A stretch of 64,000 nt of DNA, from NCBI GenBank assembly GCA_033439255.1, contig CM065883.1:1178001-1242000 (forward strand), written 5' to 3'. Position 1 is the first letter of the stretch, and every line of letters begins with the position of its first letter. Origin of the DNA: Hericium rajendrae (taxonomy: Eukaryota > Basidiomycota > Agaricomycetes > Russulales > Hericiaceae). Position numbers and translations under genes: made by a program. Shown here in pieces: positions 27,001 through 39,079 of the stretch. Below the pieces are notes generated by a model. It was not told where the DNA came from and did no database searches. It saw nothing but the letters and a program-made list of their open reading frames with translations.

Positions 27001-27933
27001 ATGGCCCCCACTCTTCGTCTTGGTAGCGTTGCCCCCGATTTCGAGGCAGACACCACAACTGGTCACATCAAGTTCCATGAATGGCTCGGCGACTCCTGGG
27101 TAAGTTTCTTGACCGATTCCCGGACGCGTCTTCTCACCACCTTGGTCTGCAGGGCATCCTCTTTTCTCATCCTGATGACTTCACCCCCGTCTGCACGACT
27201 GAGCTCGCAGAGGTTGCGCGCCGCGCTCCTGACTTTGCCAAGCGCGGGGTCAAAGTCATTGGCCTCTCCGCCAATGGTCTGGAGTCCCACCGCAAGTGGG
27301 TGAAGGATATCAATGAATGGGGATCTCAGTTCGGTCCCACGGATGTCCAATTCCCTATCGTATGTTTGCCAATAAATCCTGGGCCCTTCCGAGGCTGACC
27401 GAATGTCTTTCAGATTGCGGACCCAGACCGAAGGTCGCGACTCTTTACGACATGCTGGATTACCAGGATGCTACCAATGTCGACAAGAAAGGTCTGCCCC
27501 TGACGGTACGATAATCTGATTTGGAATCATGTTTCGCATCTCGCTCACCAATGACTTGCTAGGTCCGCACGGTCTTCATCATTGACCCCAAGAAGAAGAT
27601 CCGTCTCACAATCGCCTATCCCGCGGCCACGGGTCGCAACTTTGATGAGATCATCCGTGTCGTTGACTGTAAGTCCGGAAGCATCGTCTTGTCCAGTGTC
27701 GCGTTAAAAATCGCATGTAGCTCTTCAGCTTTCCGACCGCCAGAAGGTAGTGACTGGGGTGAACTGGAAGCAGGGTGACGATGTCATCATTCACGCGTCG
27801 GTGCCTAACGAGGAGGCTAAGACGTTGTTCCCTAACTTCAAGGAGCACAAGGTGAGTATCTTACTACAACGCAATCAATTCTTCGTTCATATATTTGTCG
27901 CAGCCATACCTCAGGACCACTGCCCTCCCGTGA
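27001..27933 (+). CDS. 1-Cys peroxiredoxin (Prx6 type)
   Basis: Thiol peroxidase reducing hydrogen and alkyl peroxides. Seen: [20 protein letters not shown], then [18 protein letters not shown] with the peroxidatic Cys, [78 protein letters not shown] and the Prx6-type tail [16 protein letters not shown] ending [10 protein letters not shown]. Length (about 220 residues) and the long C-terminal extension fit the Prx6 group. No resolving Cys is seen. The last intron (donor after FKEHK) joins to CCATACCTC and stops at 27,933; reading through that intron would give a longer unrelated tail. A TATA-like TATATAAGG lies about 65 bp upstream of the ATG. Mitochondrial or cytosolic location cannot be told. 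Confidence 0.93.
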
Positions 27934-28499
27934 AGATAATGTCGAAGCAAGGAATGAATGTAATAACATTATGTACTATCTTGAGCAATGCGTGAATGCA
28001 GTGTCCTTTGCGAAATCATCATTGTGTTCTGCTGCAAATTTTGTTGGGTGGCCCAGACTTAGCATATATGAGTCATTGTGTTCAGGGTTTAGTGAACACA
28101 GAGCGGTGATCAAGGTTGATTAGCGCAGAGTATTATGGCTCGTGAGACGTGCCTCGTCTTGACAAATACATTGTTTTTTGTCATTGCTGTCCCCCAAAAA
28201 TTAGAATTCAGGTCTCAAAATGCGCATGGAAGATGTAGATTTAGAGCACGAAACTTTGAAGTGTCATCCGAGTCGGAAGGCCTGCAGGGAAAAGCTGGCA
28301 CTGCACGATGAAATGAGCGGAAAGCCGACGAACTCGAAGCTCAAGCTGAAGCTGCAGTGCATCCGGCGGGAAAGTAAAGCACGTGCTATGTGGCACACGC
28401 GTCGTCGAGGACTTACGCGTCTCATTCGCCTTGTTCTCGCACAGGCAATCCATCTTTGTAGTCCTACCCCGTTCTTCACCACTACTCAGCTAAGACATA
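27934..28499. other. Intergenic region between peroxiredoxin and proteasome genes
   Basis: 3' UTR of the peroxiredoxin and promoter of PRE8. An open frame at 28,220-28,594 overlaps the PRE8 start and has no family features, so it is not called. Confidence 0.4.
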
Positions 28500-29496
28500 A
28501 TGGCCAGCGCAGATGGTGGTGCTTACAGGCAAGCCGAATCATTTTTCATGCAGATCGACTGTTGCTTATGAGGATCTATTTAGCTACTCCCTGACTGTAT
28601 TCTCGCCTAGCGGCAAGCTTGTTCAGATTGAACACGCTCTGGCTGCAGTCTCGCAGGGAACTACGAGTCTGGGGATCAAGGGTATGTCTACCTCGCGTAG
28701 CCAATTACTTCAGGTGCTGACCAGAGTCTCAGCATCGAATGGCATTGTGATCGCGACTGAGAAGAAGTCATCCTCTATTCTCATCGATGATTCCATGCTG
28801 GACAAGGTCGCTGTGATATGCCCGAACATTGGCATCGTCTACTCTGGGATGGGGCCCGACTTCCGCGTTCTTGTGAACCGCGCACGTAAGAGCGCTCAGG
28901 CGTACTGGAAGATCTACGGGGAGTACCCGCCCACGCGGGTGCTTACTCAAGAGATTGCGACCGTGATGCAGGAGGCGACTCAATCTGGGTAAGATTCTCC
29001 TTGGCGTTAGACGTCTTAATTTTGTTTACCAGTCATCGCATTACAGCGGTGTACGACCTTACGGTGTCTCGCTTCTGGTGGCTGGTTGGGATATCAACCG
29101 CGGTCCGACATTATACCAGGTTGATCCATCCGGTTCCTTCTGGGCATGGAAGGCAAGCTCAATAGGCAAAAATATGGTCAACGCGAAGACGTTCTTGGAA
29201 AAGCGGTCCGTTCTATCCGGTCTTCCCCCTTCTGACCTGCGTCATTCTGAGTTCTTTGATTTTGGTTCAGATATAACGATGATATCAGCCTCGAAGATGC
29301 CATTCATACGGCTCTCCTGACGCTGAAAGAAGGGTTCGAGGGCCAGATGACCGAGAAAACGATTGAGATTGGTGTCGTTACGGTCCCGACTCCAGCAGAA
29401 CTGGAAGCGCAGCGAGTAGGTGCCGAGACGGGAAGACCGAAACCAACATTCAGGAAGCTGTCAGAGGAGGAGGTCCGTGACTATCTGGCACTATAA
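28500..29496 (+). CDS. PRE8: 20S proteasome subunit alpha-2
   Basis: Structural alpha-ring subunit of the 20S core. Seen: a tiny first exon MASAD, then [19 protein letters not shown] (the proteasome alpha N-terminal signature), [131 protein letters not shown] and a C-terminus [10 protein letters not shown]. About 250 residues, as usual for alpha-2. There are no catalytic residues, as expected for alpha subunits. Exons join in frame throughout. Confidence 0.94.
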
Positions 29497-30318
29497 GGAA
29501 TACCATACCTGTACTTGTATGTTTTCGCTCTGTTTCACATACTCAGGCTGATTGATAATATGATAATCCGCTCTTCATCAGAGAGATTTTCCGAATGTCA
29601 TACTCTTGACAATGTACTCTTTGTGGCAATGACTAATGGAACAAAGTACCGATCTGTAGACCACGCTTCTGCGAATAATTGGGGGATCTCAATTTCCTGG
29701 CAACCACGTTCCCTAGATGAGCGTGGAAGCAACGACAGGGTTCAGTGTGAATAAGCCCTTGTTTGACTCTTTACCTGTTCATCGCTCTTATCATGCAGCT
29801 AGGGTTGAATCAGGTATATGATGGACTCAGGCAACCGACGTCAAAAGATGGCACACCATCTTCTTCGTTCATACTGATGACGATGATGTTATTGTTGACT
29901 TCTATGCAGATATAATGTCTGCTCGGACGCCCGTTTCGGATGCATTGGGGTGACAGCTAAGCACTGCACTGTTTCGTTCCTTCTTCCATCGATGGCTAAC
30001 ATCCTGAATTTAATTTTGTATCCGAGCGCCAATGGAAATAACGGCCTCCCAGACTGCGCTGGCCACGCGCTGGCCGAGCGCTAGGTGTAGCAGTTTCAGC
30101 TGGTATTGGGAAGAACTAATTTCTTGAAAGCGCCCAAGTATAAGTGGATCGCCTCGCGCCGTCGCATGTGCCTTCAGCACATTGCTGACATGACTCGAAA
30201 CGCAGTCTTTCGCTCCGATCCCAATTCCACAGGCGAAATTCATGGTATAGGTCCAGTTTTGTCTCCCGAAGTCGTTATGTGCTAATGGGACTCTACAGCC
30301 GTTACAAATTCCGCCGCG
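29497..30318. other. Intergenic region between PRE8 and the Zn2Cys6 gene
   Basis: Roughly 820 bp without a supported gene. The proximal part is the PRE8 3' UTR; the rest is presumed promoter of the regulator. Open frames on both strands lack family features. Confidence 0.4.
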
Positions 30319-31479
30319 ATGTCGCGGATGACGCGTCGAAGAGTTGCAGTCGCCTGCACGGCGTGCCGTAAGCGACAAGTGAAGGTGCGGAACATTATCG
30401 TCCCTTGCGTGCTCCACCTATCTCAGGTCCGACTCACTGTGCCTTGCACATACTTGGATTAGTGCGAACAGCGCGCCGAGGAGCCCTGCACCACGCGATG
30501 CGAACGCTGCAAGACGAAGAACATCCCTTGCGAATACGTTCAGGTCGCCCACATGCCTGCCCATCTTCAGGCCTCTGCGCAGAACCCGGTGCCTCAGAGC
30601 ATGCGCGTCGACATACACCCTCCTGTCATTGCTGCGCACCCTATTGCTGCCACGCAGCTGCCGCTCACAGGATGGCCGTATGATCAACAACCTCCTGACA
30701 TTTCCGCCGGCTCTACTTTCCAATACACGGGCTCTCAACCTGTTCCATACTCTTCTTCTGGCGCCGATGGTGGTCAATGGTCATCCCCCGGCTGGCCAGG
30801 TTCCGAGATAATCGGCACGACCGTGCCCGGATCCGTGCCGACACAATCGCATAGTTGGACAGCGAACCACCACCAATACGTATACAGCAATGTCAATGTA
30901 GCCGCCCCAACAACGTATGTGCAGAATACCGTCCCCGGTGCGAGCCCGGCTTCGCTTGGCATGGTTCTTCCCCGTGGCGATGGACGTCGTGGCGGAGTTT
31001 CAGCGACCTGGGGCGAAGCCCCCACATCCCGGACCCTGTTTCGTGAGTCGTCGTCGACCACTGATATCTGCCCCACTGAAACGCGGTCGCTGACGTCGTG
31101 CTTATCCAGCGCATATGGCCACACCGCGTTTGGACCTTATTTTACAGTTGGAATGACGCGCGTATGCCCACGTACACAACACGGACTTCTTACCATCCGG
31201 ACAACAACGCCTCGAGCAGTCGCCGTGCCTTCGAACGTCGCGAAGCGTCCTTTCGAAACTTTGCCCCCTCGAACTCAGGATGGGCTTCTTGTCGCTCTGA
31301 TGGTGATGCATAGCCATCAGCCTGTATCGACGAAACGCCCAGAAGCTGGATCGCCGGCGGTTCATACTCCGAGAGCTGCGGAGACCGTATCTGTCCTCGC
31401 AGATTCTCCCCCCGAATGTACGGAGTTCGTTAGTGGTGGCTCGGTTAGTGCGGGTCCATGGATACACTCATTTACTTAG
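30319..31479 (+). CDS. Short Zn(II)2Cys6 transcription regulator
   Basis: Fungal zinc-cluster DNA-binding protein. Seen: MSRMTRRVAVACTACRKRQV, then an intron of about 85 bp inside the cluster, then CEQRAEEPCTTRCERCKTKN and IPCEYV. The six cysteines fit the C-x2-C-x6-C-x11-C-x2-C-x6-C pattern, with one further Cys within the middle loop. The remainder (about 300 residues) is rich in Pro, Ser, Thr and Gln and shows no fungal-specific middle-homology domain. A competing frame near 31,100-31,317 (YSWNDARMPTYTTRTSYHP) looks as protein-like as the called one, so the 3' end may be mis-framed by an indel or intron. Targets unknown. Confidence 0.72.
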
Positions 31480-31729
31480 TAGCTTGATGACTTGAATAAC
31501 GTGGACAGGCCGAGTCAGTCCTCACTCAAGGCTGCCGTCCATGGGATATGATACTGCTCCTTAAGTACTGTACTGTGCTATCAGGTCATTTCTCCATCTG
31601 ATTTGTGTAGGCTCTCATGCAAAGCTAATGCTCTCGGCGGCATGGTCATATTTTAATACCGACTACTTACTGTACGTGCTTGTTTCAGTTGTTCGATGCT
31701 TAGACATCACGGTAACGGAACAGTTTTCC

Positions 31730-31822
31730 GATATTCAGTGTGAAACAAGTTCTTCAAAGTTCGATACTCAGTATGGAACAAGTTCTTAGAACTTGATACT
31801 CGGCATGGAACAAGATCTGAGG
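31730..31822. repeat. Imperfect tandem repeat, three units of about 28-33 bp
   Basis: Three consecutive units begin GATATTCAGTGTGAAACAAG, GATACTCAGTATGGAACAAG and GATACTCGGCATGGAACAAG at 31,730, 31,763 and 31,795. They lie in the AT-rich spacer between the zinc-cluster gene and the 3' end of the aldehyde dehydrogenase. No known function. Confidence 0.7.
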
Positions 31823-32014
31823 ACACGAATAAATCAAATCATGGCTGAAGCAGATCTATGCGGAGCCACGAAGGGTCGATAAATGTCAGGATATGATTCG
31901 TTTCCGAATATTTGATACAGGTGTATTCCTTTTCCGCTTTCTTTCCCCATTGCAAGTACACCGATGCTTTCTTTCCAGAAATTTCCCGCTAGATCGACAT
32001 ACTCACCACTAGCT

Positions 32015-34474
32015 TTATAGAGGCCAGTCCAACTTCTCACCGTAGTTCCAGTGGACAGCCTTGGTCGAAATGTACTCTTCCAGACCATGGCTTCCCAGCT
32101 CACGACCTTCGGGCGATCGCCCGTGAGCCAATAGATCGGACATATCACAAAGAAGTCAACATACCAAAGCCGCTCTGCTTCTTGCCTCCGAATGGCACGT
32201 TATTGTACAGCAAGTTGTACTGATTTACCCAGATCTGGACATAAGGCGTATCAGCGTCTCCATATAGTCACACTACACATGAAGGCGACTCACGGTTCCT
32301 GCTTCAAGCGCGGTGGAGACGCGCATGCACTGGGCGGCATCGTCTGTTATGGAAGTCAGTATACAATCTGTCCCCTCGGCGTTTGATCCAGCTTACTCGA
32401 GTGCAGGCCTGCCCCGAGGCCGTACGCCGTGTCATTGGCCAGTGCGATGGCCTCTTCTTCCGTGGAGAACTTCCCGACCGACAACACCGGGCCAAATATC
32501 TGGAGATAATGAGTGACAGCATCTCCTGCGATGTTTCGTTATCCTACCTCCTCCTTGACCTAGGAAACACGTATCAGTAAGACAGCAACAGCTTCGATCA
32601 CGACAACAACGCACGATCTTCATGTCTGGACGAACATCGGCGAAAACTTTGTCCCTATCAGTACGAGGCCATCTTTGAATTACAGAACGTCACTCACTTG
32701 TGGCGTCTACGTAGTAGCCAGGGGTGCTGCGCTTCTCCCCGCCTACGACAAGCCTTGCGCCCTCTTGCTTTCCCGATTCAATGTAGCCCCACACACGATC
32801 GTATTGCGTTTTGGACACCTTATTGTGAAGAACATGATTCACATCATGATTTTCAATTCGCAGTGCTTTAGAACTTACGAGAGGTCCACCACCACTTCTC
32901 TCATCAAACCCATCGCCAATCACGAGCTCCTTAGCTTTTGATGCCAGCAGATTCACAAACTTGTCGTAGATGCTATCCTGGACGTAGACACGTGATCCTG
33001 CAGTACAGTCCTGGCCTGTATTGTATAGGATGCCCAAGGCAACCCAGTTGGCGGCTATGGTCGTGTCTCAGCACGATGCGCGAAATCCCAGACCTATCTG
33101 AACAGAGCAACGTACCTTGGTCGAGATCCGTGGACTCGAACACAATCTGAGGGGACTTCCCTCCCAGCTCGAGGGAGACCTGACAAGGAAGTTGATTGGG
33201 TGTGCGGTCTGCGAGAAACACGCAAGAAATTTTACCTTCTTCAGATTGCTTTTGGCGGCTGCCTCCATGACGCGGCGGCCGGTCACCGTGGATCCAGTGA
33301 AGGCAACCTTGTCGACGTCCAAGTGCGAAGACAGGGCTGCTCCGCCGACCGAACCCAGGGACGGGATGGTGTTGATGACGCCAGGTGGGAATCTAGTAGC
33401 GGGATGAGCAATGCGATAGCAATTTTACGAAACAGCGGATGCAACGTTACCCAGCTTCGACGACCAGTTCAGACAATTTCTAAAAGACGCAGAAGGTCAG
33501 AAGCAAGCGTAGTATGCGATCCGGCTTTGCACGAACTAGCGCGGTCAGAGGTGTGATCTCAGATGGCTTCATGACAATGGTGCATCCGACAGCCAGCGCT
33601 GGCGCCACCTTCCACGCCCTAAACGAAAATTTCAGATTGCCATCCCAAGCGGAAGAGCAGATTCTGGCACCCACCACATTTGTATGGGATAATTCCACGG
33701 GATGCTGTGGAAGCGATAAATACACGTGCAGCATGTGTCCTTGCACGTAGAAGGACCTACATTTGTCCACAAACTCCGATCGGCTCCGGGTGCGTGATCG
33801 CAACCTTCGTCTTGCGATCCACTTCGATGGTCTGAAACAATGAATGAACAACTACGTGCAGACTTCAAATCAATCGACTGACTTGGCCAACGAGTTTATC
33901 GGCCCACCCCGCATAATAGCGGAGGCATGCTACGCTGTCACCGATGTCAAAGTCCCTGGCGCTTTTTCAGACAAAACAGCAGGTATCCATGGGAATGCAA
34001 CGGTACCTGGCTACCCTGACGGGCTTGCCATTATTCAGGCATTCAAGCTCGGCGAGGACTTGCGAGTCTCTCTCCATAAGATCGGCGAGCTTGTTGATGA
34101 GCCTAGAACGCTCAAAGCCAGTCACATTCTTGCCCCAGGTAGTCTTGAGCGCCGTGCGAGCAGCCGTGACCGCTCGGTCGACATCCTTCTCGCCGGCTGC
34201 AGGCAGGAATTACGGGGTAAGAACTCGCAGCACTCGCAAAGTACGCACCTGAGACTACATGGCAGAGGACCTGCTCTGTAGAAGGATTGTAGACACTGTC
34301 GGGAAAGCACGGCGCGAAGTCAGCGGGATGATAAGGATCAGTCAAAGATGCGACGCACGGAATGGGATCGAGACCGTCAAGAGACGGTACGAATTCATTG
34401 TTGATGAATATACCTGTCGGCACAGAAATTGTGGTGTTGGACTTGGGCACAGACAGCTGCACGACGGAAGCCAT
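32015..34474 (-). CDS. Aldehyde dehydrogenase (NAD(P)+-dependent, ALDH1/2-like)
   Basis: Oxidises aldehydes to acids. Seen: [89 protein letters not shown] (cofactor-binding Lys), [19 protein letters not shown], the catalytic Glu in [18 protein letters not shown], the catalytic Cys in [71 protein letters not shown] and the tail [14 protein letters not shown]. About ten short introns, joining in frame where checked. No clear mitochondrial presequence, so probably cytosolic. A hAT transposon sits about 270 bp upstream of the start and may have displaced promoter elements. Confidence 0.93.
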
Positions 34475-34893
34475 GGTCGATAGTCGATGTTGGCGGGTGA
34501 TAGGGAGGAGCTTTGGAGAAGCCCGATATTTATTACACACAGTCACTCTCAGCTGAGCGCGCAGATAAGTGAAAGACATGCAGATAAGTAGATAACTTAC
34601 TACTTGCTGGTGAGCATGTGAGGCCCGGGGGCCATAGAGATAAGATAAGATGAAAACTTAGCAAATGAAATGAAATTCCTGGAGAACATGCGCGAGCCGG
34701 GTTACGGGTACGCGCTTATCTGTGTCCGCCATCCATCGCAACCCAGTGTTGTGACTGACCCGAGTTATAACGGTTGTAGTCATTTCGAGGTCAATTGATA
34801 TTGAATTGACCTTAATTGACCCCGGGTCATAGGGTCATTTGGGGTCAATTCATCTTTGTATCGTATTTTGGATTGTAGCTACTTGTACGGCTC

Positions 34894-37852
34894 TTATGAC
34901 AGTACAATAGGATTCTGAGAGCCTTCTCCGGCATCACGAAGAGGCATTGCTTGTGTACTTATCACCTCTTTATCCTCACGGTCATCAAGTGATGTCAATA
35001 GCTCATAGAACAAGGCTTCCTCCTCGTACTTCTTGACACCCTGGAACCAGAACTCATCCCAGCCTGTCTCCATCGAGAAATTGAATAACTCGGCGATATC
35101 AAACAACTTTGGTTGGCCGAAGTAGAGTCGCACCTGCTGGAGATCAGCCGCAGAAGACGGAGAGGCCGTCAGTCAACTCACTCGACACGGTGTCCCTGCG
35201 CCGTAAGTGACATGCTCGGCGACCTTGATCCCGCGCTCGTCAAGCTCTGTGTCATCGACATCTTGGTCCTCCATGGATGCCTGTTCCTCCCACTCTCGAG
35301 CCACAACGATAAACGAGCGTGCAGACATGTCTGCGGCGGAGGCGGGAGTCTCGGATGACACCCCGGTATCATTGCGAAGGTCAGCAGTTGTCCCTGCCGT
35401 ATCTTCCTCGTCGGTCTCAGACTCAGCTCCTCCCTCCTCAATAGCTTGAACGATATCCTCCTCTTCGATGCAACTACCCGATTCGTCCGAAATAAATGGA
35501 GCCGTGACCGCTCCTGTCGAATCGTTCCCAAAGTGACGTTTGAGCCTTGCGCGCGCAGTTCCCTCGACGGCTTGTTGACGCCGAAGTTCGAGCTTCACGA
35601 AGACTATCTTGCGCAGCTTCTCGGTGTGTAGTCGATTTCGCTTCTTGGATTTAGTATCGGTGACTGTGGTAAAAAGCCGCTCTGTGTTCGTGGAGTTCGG
35701 GACAAAACTGAGAATAAGGATAGCAAGACGAGCGAGGGGGTTCTTCTTGGGAAGGAGCTTCCACATGATGATGGGATCTGTGGTACCATCCTAGAATCCA
35801 AACATGGTCAGCTCTGATTAGAACACATTAAGATCGGAGGTGTCACCTGCTCGGCCAATGGTTTCCTAAGCTGCTCAATAGTCCAGGCATCTTTCGAGAA
35901 TATACCTTCTCTTTCACCGTAATGATAGACAGAAATCATAAAATCTGATGGTACTTCTTCAGCCTCAAATACACACATATAAAGGCGGCGGAGGATGCCC
36001 ATGATCATGGAAATCGGGATAACGTCCGAATCGAGAAGCTGATTATTGATGAATGGGTTGAGAAAGAAAGCGGCGATGTGGAGATCTTGGTCCGCTTTGC
36101 GCCAACGCTTCTCGATGCTTTCGAGGATTGAGGTGACGGGATGTTCCTCTTCAGTCATGCTGCTCTCTGGATGGTCACAATCAGCCTGCCGCAAATTTGA
36201 ATAGCTGTGATAGAGCTTCGCAAGCAAGAATGAGACTTGATCGCATCGAGAGTTGGCGCCTTGGTTTACATTGATGGCGATTGCAAGGGGTTCGAAGTGG
36301 GTCTTTATCCTGAAATGTATGTATGTGAGTTCACAGCGACGTTGAGGATATCATTCACAAATACTTACACGACGAGCTTCTTCCACCAGCTATCATCTTT
36401 GATCCTCGACAAGACACGTCTAGCCTTAAGCTTCTTTCTCGCTGGTGCACCCGTCCCGAGAGCACTGATCAATTCTTGTTCGTGCTTGATAGCGGTGACT
36501 TGAAGGGCTTTTCGGAGCTTGAGGAGACGATCAAAGGAAGCGAAGTACGCCATCCATCGTGTGATAACAGGCATGATCAAGCACCATTCTTTCCCACCAT
36601 ACGTCTCTCGCTGCTCCTTCTGGAATATGCCCAGCGCGTATGAATGATTGTTGAACCACTTCACAACCTCGACCGCTGAGTCGATGACCTCTGCGATTTT
36701 CGGGTTGGCACGGACATAATCACCCAGGATAAGACAGATCTGTGAGTATAATTTAACGGTCAGATATCTGATGGATTGAACCAAAAAGAATTAGATGTCA
36801 TCTACCTGGTGCGCCCAACAGTCTGCGATGAGCAGATTCGGATGCTCCCTCAGCATATCAAGCCGTGCCTTCCTCTCATCGCCTGCAGCATCACCTGCTA
36901 TCCCGATGCATTTCAGCCCGATCTGCGTCGTCAGATACTCGTACTCGGCCACCATCAGAGCAAACACGTTCGCGGCAGTCTTGCGCTTCGCGGACATATC
37001 GTGAATGTTGGTGACGTGCGCCTGACGAAGAACCGAGTACATGAAGGCAATAAGATGGTTCTTTGATATATCCTTGTAGCCATCACATTGCATCGTCGCA
37101 TACTGATCCTTTCCACTTGCCCGTAGTTCACCCTCCATCTTAATGACCTGGCGCGTCAAGATTTTACCAGAAAGGCTCTTGCGGTTTGGAAGCTTGGCAG
37201 CGGGAAGGTAATCCTGGAAGAGCTTTTGGACTTCTGGGTCCTGTATGGCATAGAATGCGAAGCCTGCTGATATAAATGCGCGAAGGATCTGATCTTCGAA
37301 GGCCTGCTGTCGGTCACCATTGAATGGGATGCCCTTGGACATGTAGACGGTAAACGCCTTCTGGTTCTTCTGAGTGACATCACTATCTGAGCGGACACAC
37401 TTTGTAGGCCTCTTGCTATCCGACCCTCGGCTCCTCACATCCTCAGAATCGTCGTCGGCGCCATCATCCACATTGGATTCTGCGACCTTCTTCTTGCAAG
37501 CCCTCGCCTTGATCGAGTCTGGGCAGTACTCACACTGAATGAGATGGTTGTTCATTACTGACAGCTTTCCCGCAGTCACGTGAATTGCGTCTCGGGCTAC
37601 ATGTAGTATCCGCGTCAAGACGGACATCTCAATTCATGGAGCGAGTCACTTACCTTCGATAATTAACACGTTCTTGGATCGCTCGGCCTCAAGTTTCCCT
37701 TCTCGGATGGCCTGCTTCTCCTGAAGCTCGATAGTAGCGAGTTTGGCACTGGTACAATAGTTGCAGTATGCTGCCCAATGTGTGTTGTTATTTCCAAACT
37801 TTTCATCGGACTGGTAGAAGTGCTCCCAATGCCATGATTTCGGACGAACCAT
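34894..37852 (-). CDS. hAT transposase (BED finger, C-terminal dimerisation domain)
   Basis: Cut-and-paste transposase. Seen: a BED-like zinc finger spread over the first two exons (HWEHFYQSDEKFG, AAYCNYCTSAKL, then NNHLIQCEYCPD), a basic/acidic linker, LQDYLPAAKLPNRKSLSGKI, the first catalytic Asp in ATMQCDGYKDISKNHLIAFM, then CIGIAGDAAGDERKARLDML and ADCWAHQVDDI with the conserved CxxH, an alpha-helical insertion region (VKWFNNHSYALGIFQKEQRE, ITRWMAYFASFDRLLKLRKA) and the hAT C-terminal domain PLARLAILILSFVPNSTNTE into RLFTTVTDTKSKKRNRL. About five introns. The start MVRPKSWHWEHF at 37,852 is chosen because it leads directly into the finger. The tail is acidic. Confidence 0.88.
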
Positions 37853-38232
37853 CAAGAAGCTGTTATGTAGAAGTTCGAGGTCAGAAGTTCGAAAAGAAGA
37901 AAGACAGGCCCGCAAGATGGCCGTAAAGAAGACTGCATTGCATCTGATGTGTCTACGTCTTACTATCGATGGACAGAGTAACGAAGATGGCCGATAAATC
38001 ATGCCGGTGATGGCGCGGGTTCCAGATCCACCGAAGCGACTGACCCCTCTGACCCCGCCCTGAGCAATTGACTGACCAACCGACCTCAATCCTTGCTCGG
38101 AGAGCAAGCACACGCAACCCATAATAGTGTCAGGAACGGCTGCAGGCACAGCGTCTGGACAAACAAAGGACTTTTATAGTAAAAAGTTCCATTTCTGGTA
38201 GACTCTCTCGTCATACGGTACACGTCATTCGA

Positions 38233-38511
38233 TCAATTGATCTCCCTGTGATCACCAGCGCGAAAATGTCTCCCACGATTGCGTACGTTGCGTTCTGAGA
38301 TCTGAATTTTTGTCGACGTTTCGCTCGCTTTCTCGAGCCAGTTCAGGCTAACGTTCAGGTCCTGCGTGCAGCTCATGCGATCCCTTACGATAACCTGTCG
38401 CATTGTCCGTGACCTGACACCACTGCCATTTCTCTCGAGAATCTCAATGGTAACATTTCGATTCAACAACTGCCGTCTCACCGGCACCATTGCCGTTTCA
38501 TCGTCTGACAT
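38233..38511 (-). CDS. Possible small second ORF inside the hAT element
   Basis: A 92-codon open frame (MSDDETAMVPVRRQLLNRNV onward) lies between the transposase start and the right end of the element, on the same strand. It shows no family motif. It could be an upstream exon of the transposase, a separate small protein, or chance. Weak support. Confidence 0.25.
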   Translation of the reverse strand: MSDDETAMVPVRRQLLNRNVTIEILERNGSGVRSRTMRQVIVRDRMSCTQDLNVSLNWLEKASETSTKIQISERNVRNRGRHFRAGDHREIN

Positions 38512-38763
38512 TGGAGACGTCGGTGCACTGTAATGCCTCTCTGCCTCTCGAAATAGTATGAATACCTATCTGCCAAAAAAAATGATATCTACATTGTTCC
38601 TTTTCAATCAGCTTGGACAGAAGACATCCTAGCATATGTATTTATGTTTATTTAACTCACGGCCTCGACCTCCGAGCAAGTCCAGTCGCCAACGGCGGCC
38701 CTTCGAGTTGACCCAGTCAGGTCAATTGCGTTTTGACCGGTCAGTCCCAACACTGTCGCAACC

Positions 38764-39079
38764 AACGCTTCATCCGGAGTCGGAGCAACAAGCTCTTTCC
38801 TGCTCTCCATACACGATAAAATTATGAAAGAGCTTGTGTCTACGGCTCTCGACTCAAAGGCATACATGTCGCCTCCGACAAATTCTCCCACGTCCTTCGT
38901 TTTCACATCTTCACGCTATGCCCAATCAATTCGGAACGGTATATTTTTCTTATATATTCTTATTATCCATGTCTCAAGATGGGACCCGTCGACTATCCTT
39001 AAGAATTTAAGAAATGAAGAGAACTGGTTATGAATGAGCACTCAATCAATTCATCCAATGGATCATAGTAACTAGTGCT
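38764..39079. other. Spacer between hAT insertion and 2OG oxygenase
   Basis: About 315 bp of AT-rich sequence; nothing supported. An open frame from 38,652 to 38,906 crosses the transposon edge and target duplication and so cannot be an old gene. Confidence 0.4.

Larger units (their letters stand above)
34744..38755 (-). mobile_element. Complete hAT superfamily DNA transposon
   Basis: The 4,012-bp element is bounded by TCGCAACC on both sides (34,736-34,743 and 38,756-38,763), a perfect 8-bp target duplication typical of hAT. Its ends are short inverted repeats: CAGTGTTGTGACTGACCCG on the left and, reversed, CAGTGTTGGGACTGACCGG on the right, with two mismatches in 19. Subterminal copies of GGTCAATT or its reverse (AATTGACC) occur near both ends, a likely transposase-binding motif. 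The internal transposase reads largely intact. Exact duplication and an open transposase suggest a recent insertion. Confidence 0.95.

Noticed and set aside
28220-28594. Open frame before the proteasome gene
   Set aside because: Overlaps the PRE8 start, has no family features and reads as low-quality random composition.
38652-38906. Minus-strand open frame crossing the right end of the hAT element
   Set aside because: It spans the transposon boundary and target duplication, so it cannot predate the insertion.
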